Source: Dechloromonas sp. (GTDB lineage Bacteria; Pseudomonadota; Gammaproteobacteria; Burkholderiales; Rhodocyclaceae). From it: DNA of 64,000 nucleotides. The notes below the pieces were generated by a model. It was not told the DNA's origin, searched no databases, and saw only the letters and a program-made list of their open reading frames with translations. Below are positions 1 to 8,222 of this stretch, piece after piece. The translations under genes were made by a program, and so were the position numbers. The DNA lies in the NCBI GenBank assembly GCA_028689015.1, contig JAQTXC010000009.1, positions 1 through 64,000 on the forward strand, in the 5' to 3' direction. Every line of letters begins with the position of its first letter. Positions within the stretch are counted from its first letter, which is position 1.

Positions 1-2
1 TC

Positions 3-2711
3 AACCACCTCTTCAAACCTATTCTGCAAACCCTGCCTTATGCCACGTCGATCGTTGCCGGTACTTCCAGCGGCCAGGGCTGGATGCTGTTGCAGTTGCC
101 CGATGAGCACTGGCGCAACCGCCTGACCGACCTGCCGCGCTGGGGCAAGAAGCACCTTTTCCAGGAGCAGAAAACCGGTACCGCGCCCCACCAGTTCTGG
201 CAAACGGTGGATTACGACCCCCGCACGCGCGCCTGGTACAAAGGAGCCATGAGCAAACCGGGCAGCATCCACTGGACGGCGCCCTACACTTTCTTTACCA
301 CAGGCGACCCCGGCATCACCGCGGCAATTCGCATGCCGCTGGCCGATGGCCGCGACCTCGTCCTGGGCATCGACTTGATGTTGCGCGACCTGTCACTAAC
401 CACCATGCAGGCCCGGATCAGCCCGCATGGCCTTGCCCTGGTCTTGACCGATGATCTGAAAACACTGGCCTTGCCCAGTCCCCCCGCCCAGTTGAGTAAC
501 GGCCACTGGCTGAGCAAGATACTGCAACCCGCCAACACCTTGGGGCATCCGGCGGTAAGCGATGCCCTGCTGGCCTGGCAAGCAGGAGGTCAAAAGATCC
601 AGGTCAATTTTCAAAGTAACGGGCAACCCTGGTTTGCCAGCTTTGCCGATTTTGACCTGGGTGAGCGGCATTTTTGGGTCGTCACCCTGGCACCGGCCAG
701 TGATTTCGCGCCCCCCTGGTTATCCATCACCCTGGCCATGACGGCTGGCCTGGTGATTATGTTGCTGCTGGCAGCCTGGACCGCTGAGCGGCAAGCCCGG
801 CGCATTGCCCGCCCACTGGAGCAATTGTCGGATGCCAGCCAGCGCATTGGCCAACTGGACTTCCACACGCTGCCGCCGGACGACTCCGGCATCGCCGAAA
901 TTTCTTTACTGGCCAAGTCGCATGATCGAATGCGCGCCCTGCTGGCCGAAAATCAGCAACAAATTGCCGAACAAAAAAATACCCTGCTCGAACAAATCGC
1001 TGCGCTCAACCTGGCCAAGTCACGGCTACGCGAAAGCGAGGCCTACACCAAAGTCCTGTTTTCCGATTCGCGGATTCCGTTGGTCGTTCTCGACCCGGAA
1101 AATGGCAAGTTTATCGACTGCAACCTGGCGGCCGCCCGTATCTACGGCCTGACCGACAAGATCAACGTGATCGGCCTGACTGTCGGCGACGTCTCACCGG
1201 AAAACCAGGCCAACGGCAACCCCTCCGCCGACGCGGTAGAGGGCAAAATCAAGCAAGCCTGCGCTGAGGGTAGTTGTGTTTTTGAATGGCTGCACCGGCG
1301 ACCAGATGGTCAACTATGGGATGGCGAAGTTCACCTGATGGCCTTCCAACACGATGGTCGTCTGCTGCTGCAGTTCAGTCTTCAGGATGTCACCGCGCGC
1401 AAGCATGCGGCGGCTGAACTTGAACACATGGCGCTTTACGATGCCCTGACCCAACTGCCCAACCGCGCCTTCTTCCTCGACAATCTGCAACAGGCGATCC
1501 ACACCGCCAGCCATTTCCAGCACACGGTCGCCGTCTTTTTCCTCGACCTGGACCGTTTCAAGGAAGTTAACGATACCCAAGGTCATGCGGTCGGCGATGA
1601 AGTGCTGCGTGAAGTCGCCCTGCGTTTCCGTGCTGTCTTGCGAAATCACGAATTACTGGCCCGCCTGGGGGGAGACGAATTTGCCGTACTGGCCACCGAT
1701 ATTGATCAAAGCAAGGCGTCGACCGTGGCCAATCGCCTCAACAGCGCACTAGCCGCCCCCCTGGAAATTGGTCACCACACCTTTAGTTTAGGGGTCAGCA
1801 TCGGTATTGCCATTTATCCCAGTGATGGCCTGAATCCCGACGCCTTGCTGCGGGCGGCCGACATCGCCATGTATCGCGCCAAGACCAGTGCCAGCGGCTT
1901 CACCTTCTACGATCCCAAGATGAGTAGCGGGCTGATCGAACGTATCGCCCTCGCCCGCGATCTCAAACTGGCACTACAAACCACCGACCAGCCCTCGCTC
2001 AGCCTGTGCTACCAGCCGCAATTCAATCTGGGCAGCGGCCAGTTGATCGGCGCCGAAGCCCTGCTACGCTGGCAGCATCCACTACACGGCCCGATCAGCC
2101 CGGCAGTCTTCATCCCCATTGCCGAAGAGCGCGGCATGATGACCCTGGTCAGCACCTGGGTGATGCGCGAAGCCAGCCGGCAATTGCTGGCCTGGCGCCA
2201 CGATGGCCTGCAGCTACCTGGCCGGCTAGCTATCAATATCGCCGCCCAGCAAATGGAAGACAGCAGTTTTCCACAACAAATCGCCGAACAGGTTGCTGCC
2301 AGCGGGTTGGAACCACGCTTTTTCGAACTGGAGCTGACCGAAAGCGGCATGATGCGCAACATCGAACACGGCATCGCCGTGATCTCGGCCCTCAACAATC
2401 TGGGCTTTGCCCAGGCAATCGACGACTTTGGCACCGGCTACTCGTCGCTCGCTTACCTCAAACGACTGCCGGCCGAAAAGCTCAAAATCGACCAGTCCTT
2501 CGTTCGCGACATGATCGAAGACAATAATGACCACGCCATTGTCGCAACCATCATCGGCATGGGCCGCAACCTGGGCATGAAAACCATCGCCGAAGGCGTG
2601 GAAACCCAGGCCCAGGCCGACGCCTTGCGGGCGCTGGGTTGCGACGAAGCGCAAGGCTATTTTTACGGTCGACCGGTCAACGCTGCGGAATTTGCCCAGC
2701 GCTGGCTTTGA
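3..2711 (+). CDS. GGDEF/EAL cyclic-di-GMP sensor protein, 5' truncated
   Basis: This membrane sensor probably makes or degrades cyclic di-GMP. The reading frame is open from base 3 and codes sensibly upstream of the first internal ATG at 84, so the true start lies outside the window. In order: a Cache-like extracytoplasmic domain (to about base 700), one membrane helix (about 717-780), a HAMP segment, a PAS domain (about 1050-1420), GGDEF (about 1430-1920) with an intact GGDEF motif at 1669-1683, and EAL (about 1950-2711). The EAL domain keeps the EALLRW, ELTE, DDFGTGYS, KID and EGVE motifs, so phosphodiesterase activity is plausible. Whether cyclase or phosphodiesterase activity dominates cannot be told from sequence. 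It stands alone, 109 bases before the next gene. Confidence 0.93.
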   Translation, partial: NHLFKPILQTLPYATSIVAGTSSGQGWMLLQLPDEHWRNRLTDLPRWGKKHLFQEQKTGTAPHQFWQTVDYDPRTRAWYKGAMSKPGSIHWTAPYTFFTTGDPGITAAIRMPLADGRDLVLGIDLMLRDLSLTTMQARISPHGLALVLTDDLKTLALPSPPAQLSNGHWLSKILQPANTLGHPAVSDALLAWQAGGQKIQVNFQSNGQPWFASFADFDLGERHFWVVTLAPASDFAPPWLSITLAMTAGLVIMLLLAAWTAERQARRIARPLEQLSDASQRIGQLDFHTLPPDDSGIAEISLLAKSHDRMRALLAENQQQIAEQKNTLLEQIAALNLAKSRLRESEAYTKVLFSDSRIPLVVLDPENGKFIDCNLAAARIYGLTDKINVIGLTVGDVSPENQANGNPSADAVEGKIKQACAEGSCVFEWLHRRPDGQLWDGEVHLMAFQHDGRLLLQFSLQDVTARKHAAAELEHMALYDALTQLPNRAFFLDNLQQAIHTASHFQHTVAVFFLDLDRFKEVNDTQGHAVGDEVLREVALRFRAVLRNHELLARLGGDEFAVLATDIDQSKASTVANRLNSALAAPLEIGHHTFSLGVSIGIAIYPSDGLNPDALLRAADIAMYRAKTSASGFTFYDPKMSSGLIERIALARDLKLALQTTDQPSLSLCYQPQFNLGSGQLIGAEALLRWQHPLHGPISPAVFIPIAEERGMMTLVSTWVMREASRQLLAWRHDGLQLPGRLAINIAAQQMEDSSFPQQIAEQVAASGLEPRFFELELTESGMMRNIEHGIAVISALNNLGFAQAIDDFGTGYSSLAYLKRLPAEKLKIDQSFVRDMIEDNNDHAIVATIIGMGRNLGMKTIAEGVETQAQADALRALGCDEAQGYFYGRPVNAAEFAQRWL

Positions 2712-2820
2712 AATCCACTCATTGGCCGGATTTACACGCTCACTGTCTGGCCAAACAATCGGCAAAACCGGCCTCGCCCACTAAGATCTCCAACACCACA
2801 ACAACGCACCGGAGACTTTC

Positions 2821-3282
2821 ATGTCCGCTTTCCAGGATTTCTACCCCGACAATGTCGCCCACTGCTACGGCTGCGGCCGCTTGAACAGCCAGGGCCACCA
2901 GATCAGGACCCACTGGGAAGGTGATGAAACTGTCACCCATTACCAGCCAAAACCAGAACACACGGCCATTCCCGGCTTCGTCTATGGCGGCCTGCTGGCC
3001 TCGCTGATCGACTGCCACAGCACCGGCACCGCCGCCGCGGCGATGTACCGCCAGGAAAACCGGGCGATGGACAGCGAACCGCCCTTCCGCTTCGTAACGG
3101 GCTCGCTGCACGTCGATTACCTGAAACCGACGCCCCTCGGCCCGACCCTGGAAATACGCGGCCGGGTCAAGGAAATCCGTGGCCGCAAAGTCATCGTCGA
3201 AGCCACCATCTACGCCAATGGCATCGCCACTGTCCGCGGCGAAGTTCTGGCCGTGCAAATGCCGGACAGCTTCGTCAGCTGA
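2821..3282 (+). CDS. PaaI-like hotdog-fold thioesterase
   Basis: A 153-residue single-domain protein of the PaaI/YbgC-like hotdog thioesterase superfamily, which hydrolyses acyl-CoA or related thioesters in the cytoplasm. The family pattern is visible: a short Cys-containing entry (CYGCGRLNSQG), then the GGLLASLIDCHSTGTAAAA helix that carries the active-site Asp, then the strand-rich half with LHVDYLKPTPLG. A good ribosome site, GGAGA, lies 7 bases before the ATG. The substrate cannot be told. It sits between a c-di-GMP protein and a small Cys-rich gene, and neither neighbour points to a pathway. Confidence 0.8.
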   Translation: MSAFQDFYPDNVAHCYGCGRLNSQGHQIRTHWEGDETVTHYQPKPEHTAIPGFVYGGLLASLIDCHSTGTAAAAMYRQENRAMDSEPPFRFVTGSLHVDYLKPTPLGPTLEIRGRVKEIRGRKVIVEATIYANGIATVRGEVLAVQMPDSFVS

Positions 3283-3290
3283 ACAAAAAA

Positions 3291-3503
3291 ATGCTCGCTC
3301 AGGCCGTCGACCGCAAGCGTTGCGCCAGTTGCCAACGCTGGCGCGGTCCACGTCAGGCCGCACCGCCAGAGCATATCTTGATTGAAAGTGAAACCGTCAC
3401 CGGCCTATGCGACGGTGGCGGCTGGCACCAGGATGAACGCCGCGCCCGCTCAGCCTGCGGCCATTGGCAATGCTGGGACGTTTTGCAGCCGGCAGCGGAT
3501 TGA
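3291..3503 (+). CDS. Small cysteine-rich hypothetical protein
   Basis: A 70-residue open frame starting 8 bases after the thioesterase stop, so probably co-transcribed with it. I do not recognise a named family. It has C11 and C14 in a CxxC pair, then C40, C56 and C61, with H46 and H58. The RWRGPR and SACGHWQCW segments look like a conserved small metal-binding or redox protein rather than random sequence. The ribosome site is weak and the preceding bases are A-rich. It could instead be a chance frame, but its composition (Trp, Cys, His placed around Gly) argues for a real gene. Confidence 0.5.
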   Translation: MLAQAVDRKRCASCQRWRGPRQAAPPEHILIESETVTGLCDGGGWHQDERRARSACGHWQCWDVLQPAAD

Positions 3504-3522
3504 GCGGGGCGACCACAAAGCT

Positions 3523-3540
3523 TTGGCACCTTTATTGCTG
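3523..3540 (+). promoter_or_regulatory. Sigma-54 (-24/-12) promoter upstream of the Nif11-type gene
   Basis: The sequence TTGGCACC-TTTA-TTGCTG matches the RpoN consensus YTGGCACG-N4-TTGCW at nearly every position. The invariant GG (3525-3526) and GC (3537-3538) are exactly 10 bases apart. Transcription would start near 3550 and read into the small gene at 3726, leaving a leader of about 175 bases. I looked upstream for a NifA site (TGT-N10-ACA) and found none between 3300 and 3520, so the partner activator is unknown. Confidence 0.7.
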
Positions 3541-3549
3541 TAAGCCTGC

Positions 3550-3575
3550 AACACCTGGCATCCAGCCGGTGTTTT
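3550..3575 (+). terminator. Hairpin followed by T residues, possible weak terminator or 5' stem-loop
   Basis: AACACC (3550-3555) pairs with GGTGTT (3568-3573), and an inner TGG/CCA extends the stem; TT follows. It could end the thioesterase/Cys-rich transcript. Because it begins just where the sigma-54 promoter should start transcription, it could also be a protective 5' stem-loop on the Nif11-type mRNA. Confidence 0.4.
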
Positions 3576-3725
3576 GTCATCAATCCAACAGCCAGGCCAA
3601 GCCGACTTCGTCGCTTTCCGAACTTTTTTACCAGCGACAGCGCTAGCACCCTCCCGCGTCGACTCGTCGGCGAGTGACCTAGCCTGAGGTCCAAGCTACC
3701 CCAAACCACATCCGCAGGAGAACCC

Positions 3726-3944
3726 ATGTCCATCGTTCCAATCAAGGCTTTTTCCGACAAGGCCCGCAATGACGCCGCGCTCGGTGAGCAACTCAAAGCC
3801 TGCGTCAAAATCAAGGAATTGCGCGCCCTGGCCCAGGAACACGGGTTCACGATCGAGGAAAACTCGCTCTACCCGCCCAACGAACCGCAATTTACCGAGG
3901 AACAGTTATCCGAGCGCCTGGCTAAAGCCCTATTGCGCGTTTGA
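3726..3944 (+). CDS. Nif11-domain small protein
   Basis: A 72-residue protein that fits the Nif11 domain pattern over most of its length: KAF near the start, then nDxxLxxqLk, then LAqehGFtieE. Nif11 domains occur in nitrogen-fixation loci and as leaders of ribosomally made natural products. Here there is no Gly-Gly cleavage site and no Cys/Ser/Thr-rich core after the domain, so a free-standing Nif11 protein is likelier than a peptide precursor. The start has a strong AGGAG site. A sigma-54 promoter lies about 190 bases upstream, which suits nitrogen control, and a strong terminator follows. No nif, lanthionine or transporter genes are nearby. The molecular role is unknown. Confidence 0.72.
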   Translation: MSIVPIKAFSDKARNDAALGEQLKACVKIKELRALAQEHGFTIEENSLYPPNEPQFTEEQLSERLAKALLRV

Positions 3945-4011
3945 AAAGCACGGCATCAAGGCTTTTTTCCGCCAAACGGGGGAATACGCTTCTCAGCGAA
4001 GCCATAAGACG

Positions 4012-4041
4012 AATAAGGCCGGGATCGCTCCCGGCCTTATT
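4012..4041. terminator. Strong bidirectional terminator between the Nif11-type gene and ppsA
   Basis: A perfect 13-base-pair stem (AATAAGGCCGGGA, loop TCGC, then the exact complement) with A and T runs built into both ends. It can end transcription in both directions: the Nif11-type gene on the plus strand and ppsA on the minus strand. Confidence 0.9.
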
Positions 4042-4053
4042 CATTTATGAGCA

Positions 4054-4077
4054 ATTTTCACGGTCGACCGTGAAAAT
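4054..4077. repeat. 24-bp perfect palindrome centred on GGTCGACC at the ppsA stop
   Basis: A gap-free 24-base palindrome whose right end overlaps the last base of the ppsA stop codon. As RNA it folds to a 10-bp stem with a UCGA tetraloop. It lies 12 bases from the bidirectional terminator, making a tandem hairpin at the end of ppsA. Its core GGTCGACC is the word over-represented across this window. Confidence 0.75.
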
Positions 4078-6452
4078 CAGTCCTTTTTGTGCGTCGCCAG
4101 ACGGGTCCAGGTATCGATCACCGTATCCGGGTTCAGCGAGATGCTGTTGATGCCCTGATCCATCAGCCACTCAGCCAGATCCGGGTGATCGGACGGGCCT
4201 TGGCCGCAAATGCCAACGTACTTGCCGGCCTTGTTGGCGGCAGAGATCGCCATCGCCAGCAGCATCTTGACGGCCGGGTCGCGCTCGTCAAACAGGTTGG
4301 CGACCAGACCGGAGTCGCGGTCGAGGCCAAGCGTCAGTTGGGTCAGGTCGTTGGAGCCAATCGAGAAGCCGTCGAAGATCTTCAGGAAGTCGTCGGCCAA
4401 CAGGGCGTTGGACGGGATTTCGCACATCATGATCAGCTTCAGGTCGTGCTCGCCCTGCTTCAGGCCGTGTTCAGCCAGCAGATCAACGACCGCCTGGCCT
4501 TCACCGACGGTACGCACAAACGGCACCATCAATTGCACGTTGGTCAGGCCCATTTCTTCACGGACGCGCTTCATGGCGCGGCATTCCATTTCGAAACAGT
4601 CGCGGAAAGACTGGGCAACGTAACGCGAGGCGCCACGGAAGCCGAGCATCGGGTTTTCTTCTTCCGGCTCGTACAGGTCGCCGCCCAAGAGCTTGCGGTA
4701 CTCGTTGGACTTGAAGTCGGACAGGCGGACGATAACCGGGTTCGGCCAGAAGGCGGCGGCGATGGTCGACACACCTTCCACCAACTTCTCAACGAAGAAG
4801 TCCTTCGGCGACGCATAGCCACGGGCGCGGCGCTTGATTTCCTCGCGCTTCGAAGCCGGCAGGCGCTCGACATCAAGGATGGCCTTCGGGTGGATGCCGA
4901 TGACGTTGTTGATGATGAACTCAACGCGCGCCAGACCCACACCGGCATTCGGCAACTGAGCAAACTCAAAGGCCAGTTCCGGATTGCCGACGTTCATCAT
5001 GACTTTGACCGGCACGTCCGGCATGGCCGAGATATCGCGGGTGGTAATTTCGAAATCGAGGCTGCCGCGATACACGTGGCCGGTATCGCCTTCGGTACAG
5101 GACACCGTCACGATGTCGCCTTCGCTCAGGGTTTCGGTGGCATCACCGCAACCGACGATGGCGGGAATGCCGAGTTCGCGGGCGATGATCGCCGCATGGC
5201 AGGTACGACCACCGCGGTTGGTGACGATGGCCGAAGCGCGCTTCATCACCGGTTCCCAGTTCGGGTCAGTCATGTCGGCGACGAGGACGTCACCCGGCTT
5301 GACCTGATCCATCTCACGCGGGTCCTTGACGATGCGCACCGGGCCGACACCGATCTTCTGACCGATGGCGCGGCCGGAAGCGAGCACCTTGGAGAAGGAC
5401 TTCAGCTTGAACTTTTCCTGCTTGCCGGCAGCCGCCTGCGACTGCACGGTTTCCGGACGGGCTTGCAGAATGTACAGCTTGCCGTCAACGCCATCCTTGC
5501 CCCACTCGATGTCCATCGGACGACCGTAGTGCTTTTCGATGATCTGGGCGTAGCGGGCCAGTTCCATGACTTCTTCGTCATTGATCGAGAACTGGTGACG
5601 CAGGGACTCTTCGACTTCTTCGGTAATCGTGGACTTGCCAGCAACCTTCTCGGCAGCGAAGGTCATCTTGATCATCTTGGAACCGAGGTTACGGCGCACG
5701 ACGGCCTTCTTGCCAGCTTCCAGCATGGGCTTGTGCACGTAGAACTCATCCGGATTGACCGCGCCCTGCACCACAGTTTCACCCAGGCCATAGCTGGAGG
5801 TGACGAAGACGGCATCGCGGAATCCGGATTCGGTATCGAGCGTAAACATCACGCCGGCCGCGCCCTTGTCGGAGCGCACCATGCGCTGAATACCGGCCGA
5901 CAGCGCCACGTCGGCGTGCAGGAAGCCTTTATGAACACGGTAGGAAATGGCGCGGTCGTTGTACAGGGAAGCAAACACTTCCTTGATCGCGTGCATGATG
6001 TTTTCCAGGCCGACGATATTGAGGAAAGTTTCCTGTTGACCGGCGAAGGAGGCATCCGGCAAGTCTTCGGCCGTGGCGGAAGAACGCACAGCGAAGGACA
6101 TGTCGGCGGTGGAATCCGCCACCAGACGCTGGTACTGCTCGGTGATGGCGATGGTCAGATCCATCGGGAACGGGGTGTCGAGCACCCATTGGCGAATTTC
6201 GGCACCGGTCTTGACCAGGGCATTGACGTCTTCAACATCCAGCGCGTCGAGCGCAGCGTTGATCTTGGCGTCGAGGCCGGATTGGGCGAGGAAGACGCGG
6301 TAGGCGTGGGCCGTGGTGGCGAAACCGCCCGGCACACGAACGCCGGTGTCGGCCAGTTGCGAAATCATTTCACCAAGCGATGAATTTTTGCCGCCAACTT
6401 GCTCGACGTCGTTCATGCGCAGTTTTTCGAAGGGGATGACCAATGCTTCCAT
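4077..6452 (-). CDS. ppsA: Phosphoenolpyruvate synthase (pyruvate, water dikinase)
   Basis: A 791-residue cytoplasmic enzyme that converts pyruvate and ATP to PEP, AMP and phosphate, the entry to gluconeogenesis from lactate or pyruvate. The order is the family's: an N-terminal ATP-binding domain ([10 protein letters not shown] near the start), the swivelling phospho-His domain with [20 protein letters not shown], and a C-terminal PEP/pyruvate TIM barrel with GFRGASRYV and the terminal CGQGPSDHP motif. Length is as in E. coli. The start has AAAGGA 8 bases upstream. It lies 38 bases after the LldR-type regulator on the same strand, so the two may be co-transcribed. Its regulator PpsR is encoded at 16544. 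Confidence 0.97.
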   Translation of the reverse strand: MEALVIPFEKLRMNDVEQVGGKNSSLGEMISQLADTGVRVPGGFATTAHAYRVFLAQSGLDAKINAALDALDVEDVNALVKTGAEIRQWVLDTPFPMDLTIAITEQYQRLVADSTADMSFAVRSSATAEDLPDASFAGQQETFLNIVGLENIMHAIKEVFASLYNDRAISYRVHKGFLHADVALSAGIQRMVRSDKGAAGVMFTLDTESGFRDAVFVTSSYGLGETVVQGAVNPDEFYVHKPMLEAGKKAVVRRNLGSKMIKMTFAAEKVAGKSTITEEVEESLRHQFSINDEEVMELARYAQIIEKHYGRPMDIEWGKDGVDGKLYILQARPETVQSQAAAGKQEKFKLKSFSKVLASGRAIGQKIGVGPVRIVKDPREMDQVKPGDVLVADMTDPNWEPVMKRASAIVTNRGGRTCHAAIIARELGIPAIVGCGDATETLSEGDIVTVSCTEGDTGHVYRGSLDFEITTRDISAMPDVPVKVMMNVGNPELAFEFAQLPNAGVGLARVEFIINNVIGIHPKAILDVERLPASKREEIKRRARGYASPKDFFVEKLVEGVSTIAAAFWPNPVIVRLSDFKSNEYRKLLGGDLYEPEEENPMLGFRGASRYVAQSFRDCFEMECRAMKRVREEMGLTNVQLMVPFVRTVGEGQAVVDLLAEHGLKQGEHDLKLIMMCEIPSNALLADDFLKIFDGFSIGSNDLTQLTLGLDRDSGLVANLFDERDPAVKMLLAMAISAANKAGKYVGICGQGPSDHPDLAEWLMDQGINSISLNPDTVIDTWTRLATHKKD

Positions 6453-6490
6453 GTGCTGTGTCCTTTCGGGGTCGAATTTAAAATTAAAAA

Positions 6491-7258
6491 TCAGGAAGTT
6501 GAAAAATCGGTACTGAGGCGGCGCTCGGCCGTTTCACGTCGGGCCACGGAACGCAGCGTCTGGGCCAGCGTTTCGCGGACAAAATCAATATGCGTTTCAG
6601 CCGCCGAGCGAGCGGCTTGCGGTTTCTTTTCGACAATGGCGTTATGGATCGCAGCGTGCTGGCTCATCAGCAACTTGCTGGCGGCCGGGACCATTTTCAG
6701 TTCGCCCAGGTTGAGGCGGATGTTGTCATGCATCAAGCGCAAGAGCGCTGCCGAGAGATGGCCGATCAGTACATTGTGCGAGGCATCACCAATCGCCTGG
6801 TGGAAGGCGATGTCGGCATCCGAGCGTTGTTCGGTGTTGTCATGCAGAAAAGTGGCCTGCAAGGCCGAGAAGGCCTGGCCGAGCCGTTGCAGATCGGCAT
6901 CGGTCGCCCGTTCGGCGGCCCATTCGGCGGCCTGCCCCTCGATCATGCGGCGAAACTCCAACATGTCTTCGCGCAGATTGGGGTAGCTGCCCATCATCTC
7001 CTGCCAGGGATCGAAAAAACTCGATTCCAGCGCGTCGGTGACAAAGGTTCCGCCGCCCTGCTTGCTTTGCACCATGCCCTTCGAGGCCAGCTTCTGGATC
7101 GCTTCACGCAAACTCGGTCGCGACACGCCCAGGTCAGCCGCCAACTCGCGCTCTGGTGGCAGCCGGTCGCCCGGCTTCAGCGAGCCTTCAAGGATACGGC
7201 GCTCCAGCGTGGCAGCAACCGCATCCGAGATACGAGGAACCTGAACCTTGTTTAACAT
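6491..7258 (-). CDS. lldR: FadR-subfamily GntR regulator, LldR/LutR-like
   Basis: A 255-residue DNA-binding regulator with an N-terminal winged helix ([23 protein letters not shown], about residues 35-55) and a C-terminal FCD ligand domain of mostly helices ([11 protein letters not shown], with late His residues that bind metal in the family). Placed divergent from lldEGF-dld, it is most likely the lactate-responsive regulator. I chose the ATG at 7258 over an upstream GTG at 7270, since the GTG would put coding sequence over the operator at 7259-7269. No clear ribosome site precedes the ATG. Two operator copies directly upstream suggest autoregulation. PdhR or GlcC are alternative family names. 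Confidence 0.85.
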   Translation of the reverse strand: MLNKVQVPRISDAVAATLERRILEGSLKPGDRLPPERELAADLGVSRPSLREAIQKLASKGMVQSKQGGGTFVTDALESSFFDPWQEMMGSYPNLREDMLEFRRMIEGQAAEWAAERATDADLQRLGQAFSALQATFLHDNTEQRSDADIAFHQAIGDASHNVLIGHLSAALLRLMHDNIRLNLGELKMVPAASKLLMSQHAAIHNAIVEKKPQAARSAAETHIDFVRETLAQTLRSVARRETAERRLSTDFSTS

Positions 7259-7287
7259 TGGTAAGACCACTTTGATTGGTAAGACCA
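7259..7287 (-). promoter_or_regulatory. Tandem operators for the LldR-type regulator
   Basis: Two identical 11-base dyads, TGGTAAGACCA, occupy 7259-7269 and 7277-7287, 18 bases apart (about two helical turns), just before the lldR start. They match the TNGTNNNACNA pattern used by FadR-subfamily GntR proteins. Binding here would repress lldR and, if co-transcribed, ppsA. Confidence 0.8.
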
Positions 7288-7343
7288 GATCATTCTAAAC
7301 AGGGATTTGGCAAAGTGCAAGACCGGGGTTTTCCCTCGGTTTA

Positions 7344-7372
7344 TTGACTAAGTCACGGTATTGCCGTAAATT
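7344..7372 (+). promoter_or_regulatory. Probable sigma-70 promoter for lldE-lldG-lldF
   Basis: TTGACT at 7344-7349, a 17-base spacer, and TAAATT at 7367-7372. The -35 box is good and the -10 box is moderate. The third operator (7390-7400) falls just after the expected start site, where a bound repressor would block transcription. Confidence 0.55.
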
Positions 7373-7389
7373 TTTACCTCAGCAATAAC

Positions 7390-7400
7390 TGGTCTTACCA
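7390..7400 (+). promoter_or_regulatory. Third LldR-type operator, upstream of lldE
   Basis: TGGTCTTACCA, the exact reverse complement of the two copies beside lldR, 34 bases before the lldE ATG. With the other copies it ties both divergent transcription units to one regulator, and the spacing of about 113 bases between sites could allow a DNA loop. Confidence 0.8.
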
Positions 7401-7433
7401 TTTGACCGTTAATTAAAACAGAGCGGAGAGACA

Positions 7434-8222
7434 ATGAATCCAGCACCCAGCCTGCCAGCACGGCCCAGCGACGTCTATTTTTTTGCCACCTGTGTGGTCG
7501 ACCAGTTTTTCCCTGGCGCCGGCATGGATGCCATCACCCTGCTTGAAAAACTCGGCCTGCGCGTGCACTTTCCAGAAGAACAAACCTGTTGCGGTCAACC
7601 CGCTTACACCAGCGGTTTTCCTGATCAGGCACGAAAAGTAGCGGCGCATCAGCTCACCCTATTCCCCAATGATTGGCCGGTGGTCGTTCCCTCCGGCTCC
7701 TGTGCCGGGATGATGAAGCACCACTATCCGACATTGTTTGCCGCCGACCCGGTACGCAAGGCGCAGGCCGACAGGCTGTCGGCACGCCTCTACGAGCTGA
7801 CCGATTTTCTGGTCAATGTTCTGGGCTGGCAGCCAGAGGATCAAGGGGAGGCGTGCACCGTCGCGCTGCACACCTCCTGCTCGGCCCGCCGCGAAATGGG
7901 CGTACACCTCACAGGCCGGAAACTGCTCGGTGACCTGGGCCAGGTCAATATCGCCCAGCAGGACCACGAGTCCGAATGCTGCGGCTTCGGCGGCACCTTC
8001 TCGGTCAAGCAGCCGGAAATTTCCGGCGCCATGGTTGAAGACAAGGTCAAGGCGCTGCAGGCGACCGGCGCCGAGCGCGTGATCAGCGCCGACTGTGGCT
8101 GTCTGATGAACATCCTCGGCCATGCGGCCTGGAAGGATGCGCAGGAAGGCCGGGCCCAGCCCAGCCTGCCCGGCGAGCACATCGCCAGCTTCCTGCTGCG
8201 CCGGATCGGCGGTGCACAATGA
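7434..8222 (+). CDS. lldE: L-lactate oxidation Fe-S protein LldE/LutA
   Basis: A 262-residue member of the CCG-domain (DUF224) family, one subunit of the LldEFG/LutABC complex that oxidises L-lactate to pyruvate and passes electrons to the respiratory chain. Both CCG motifs are present: TCCGQPAYTSGF near residue 45 and CCGFGGTFSV near residue 182, with a later DCGCLMN. The ribosome site GCGGAGAG precedes the ATG. Its stop overlaps the next start (ATGA). It is the first gene of the lldE-lldG-lldF operon, divergent from the regulator. Confidence 0.92.
   Translation: MNPAPSLPARPSDVYFFATCVVDQFFPGAGMDAITLLEKLGLRVHFPEEQTCCGQPAYTSGFPDQARKVAAHQLTLFPNDWPVVVPSGSCAGMMKHHYPTLFAADPVRKAQADRLSARLYELTDFLVNVLGWQPEDQGEACTVALHTSCSARREMGVHLTGRKLLGDLGQVNIAQQDHESECCGFGGTFSVKQPEISGAMVEDKVKALQATGAERVISADCGCLMNILGHAAWKDAQEGRAQPSLPGEHIASFLLRRIGGAQ

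Noticed and set aside
3300-3522. A NifA upstream activator site (TGT-N10-ACA) for the sigma-54 promoter
   Set aside because: No such motif occurs upstream. A TGT-N9-ACA after the promoter (3539-3553) has the wrong gap and position.
4089-6383. A 764-codon open frame on the plus strand opposite ppsA
   Set aside because: It is antisense to the clear ppsA gene and arises from its GC-rich codon use. The translation is His- and Arg-rich without domain features.
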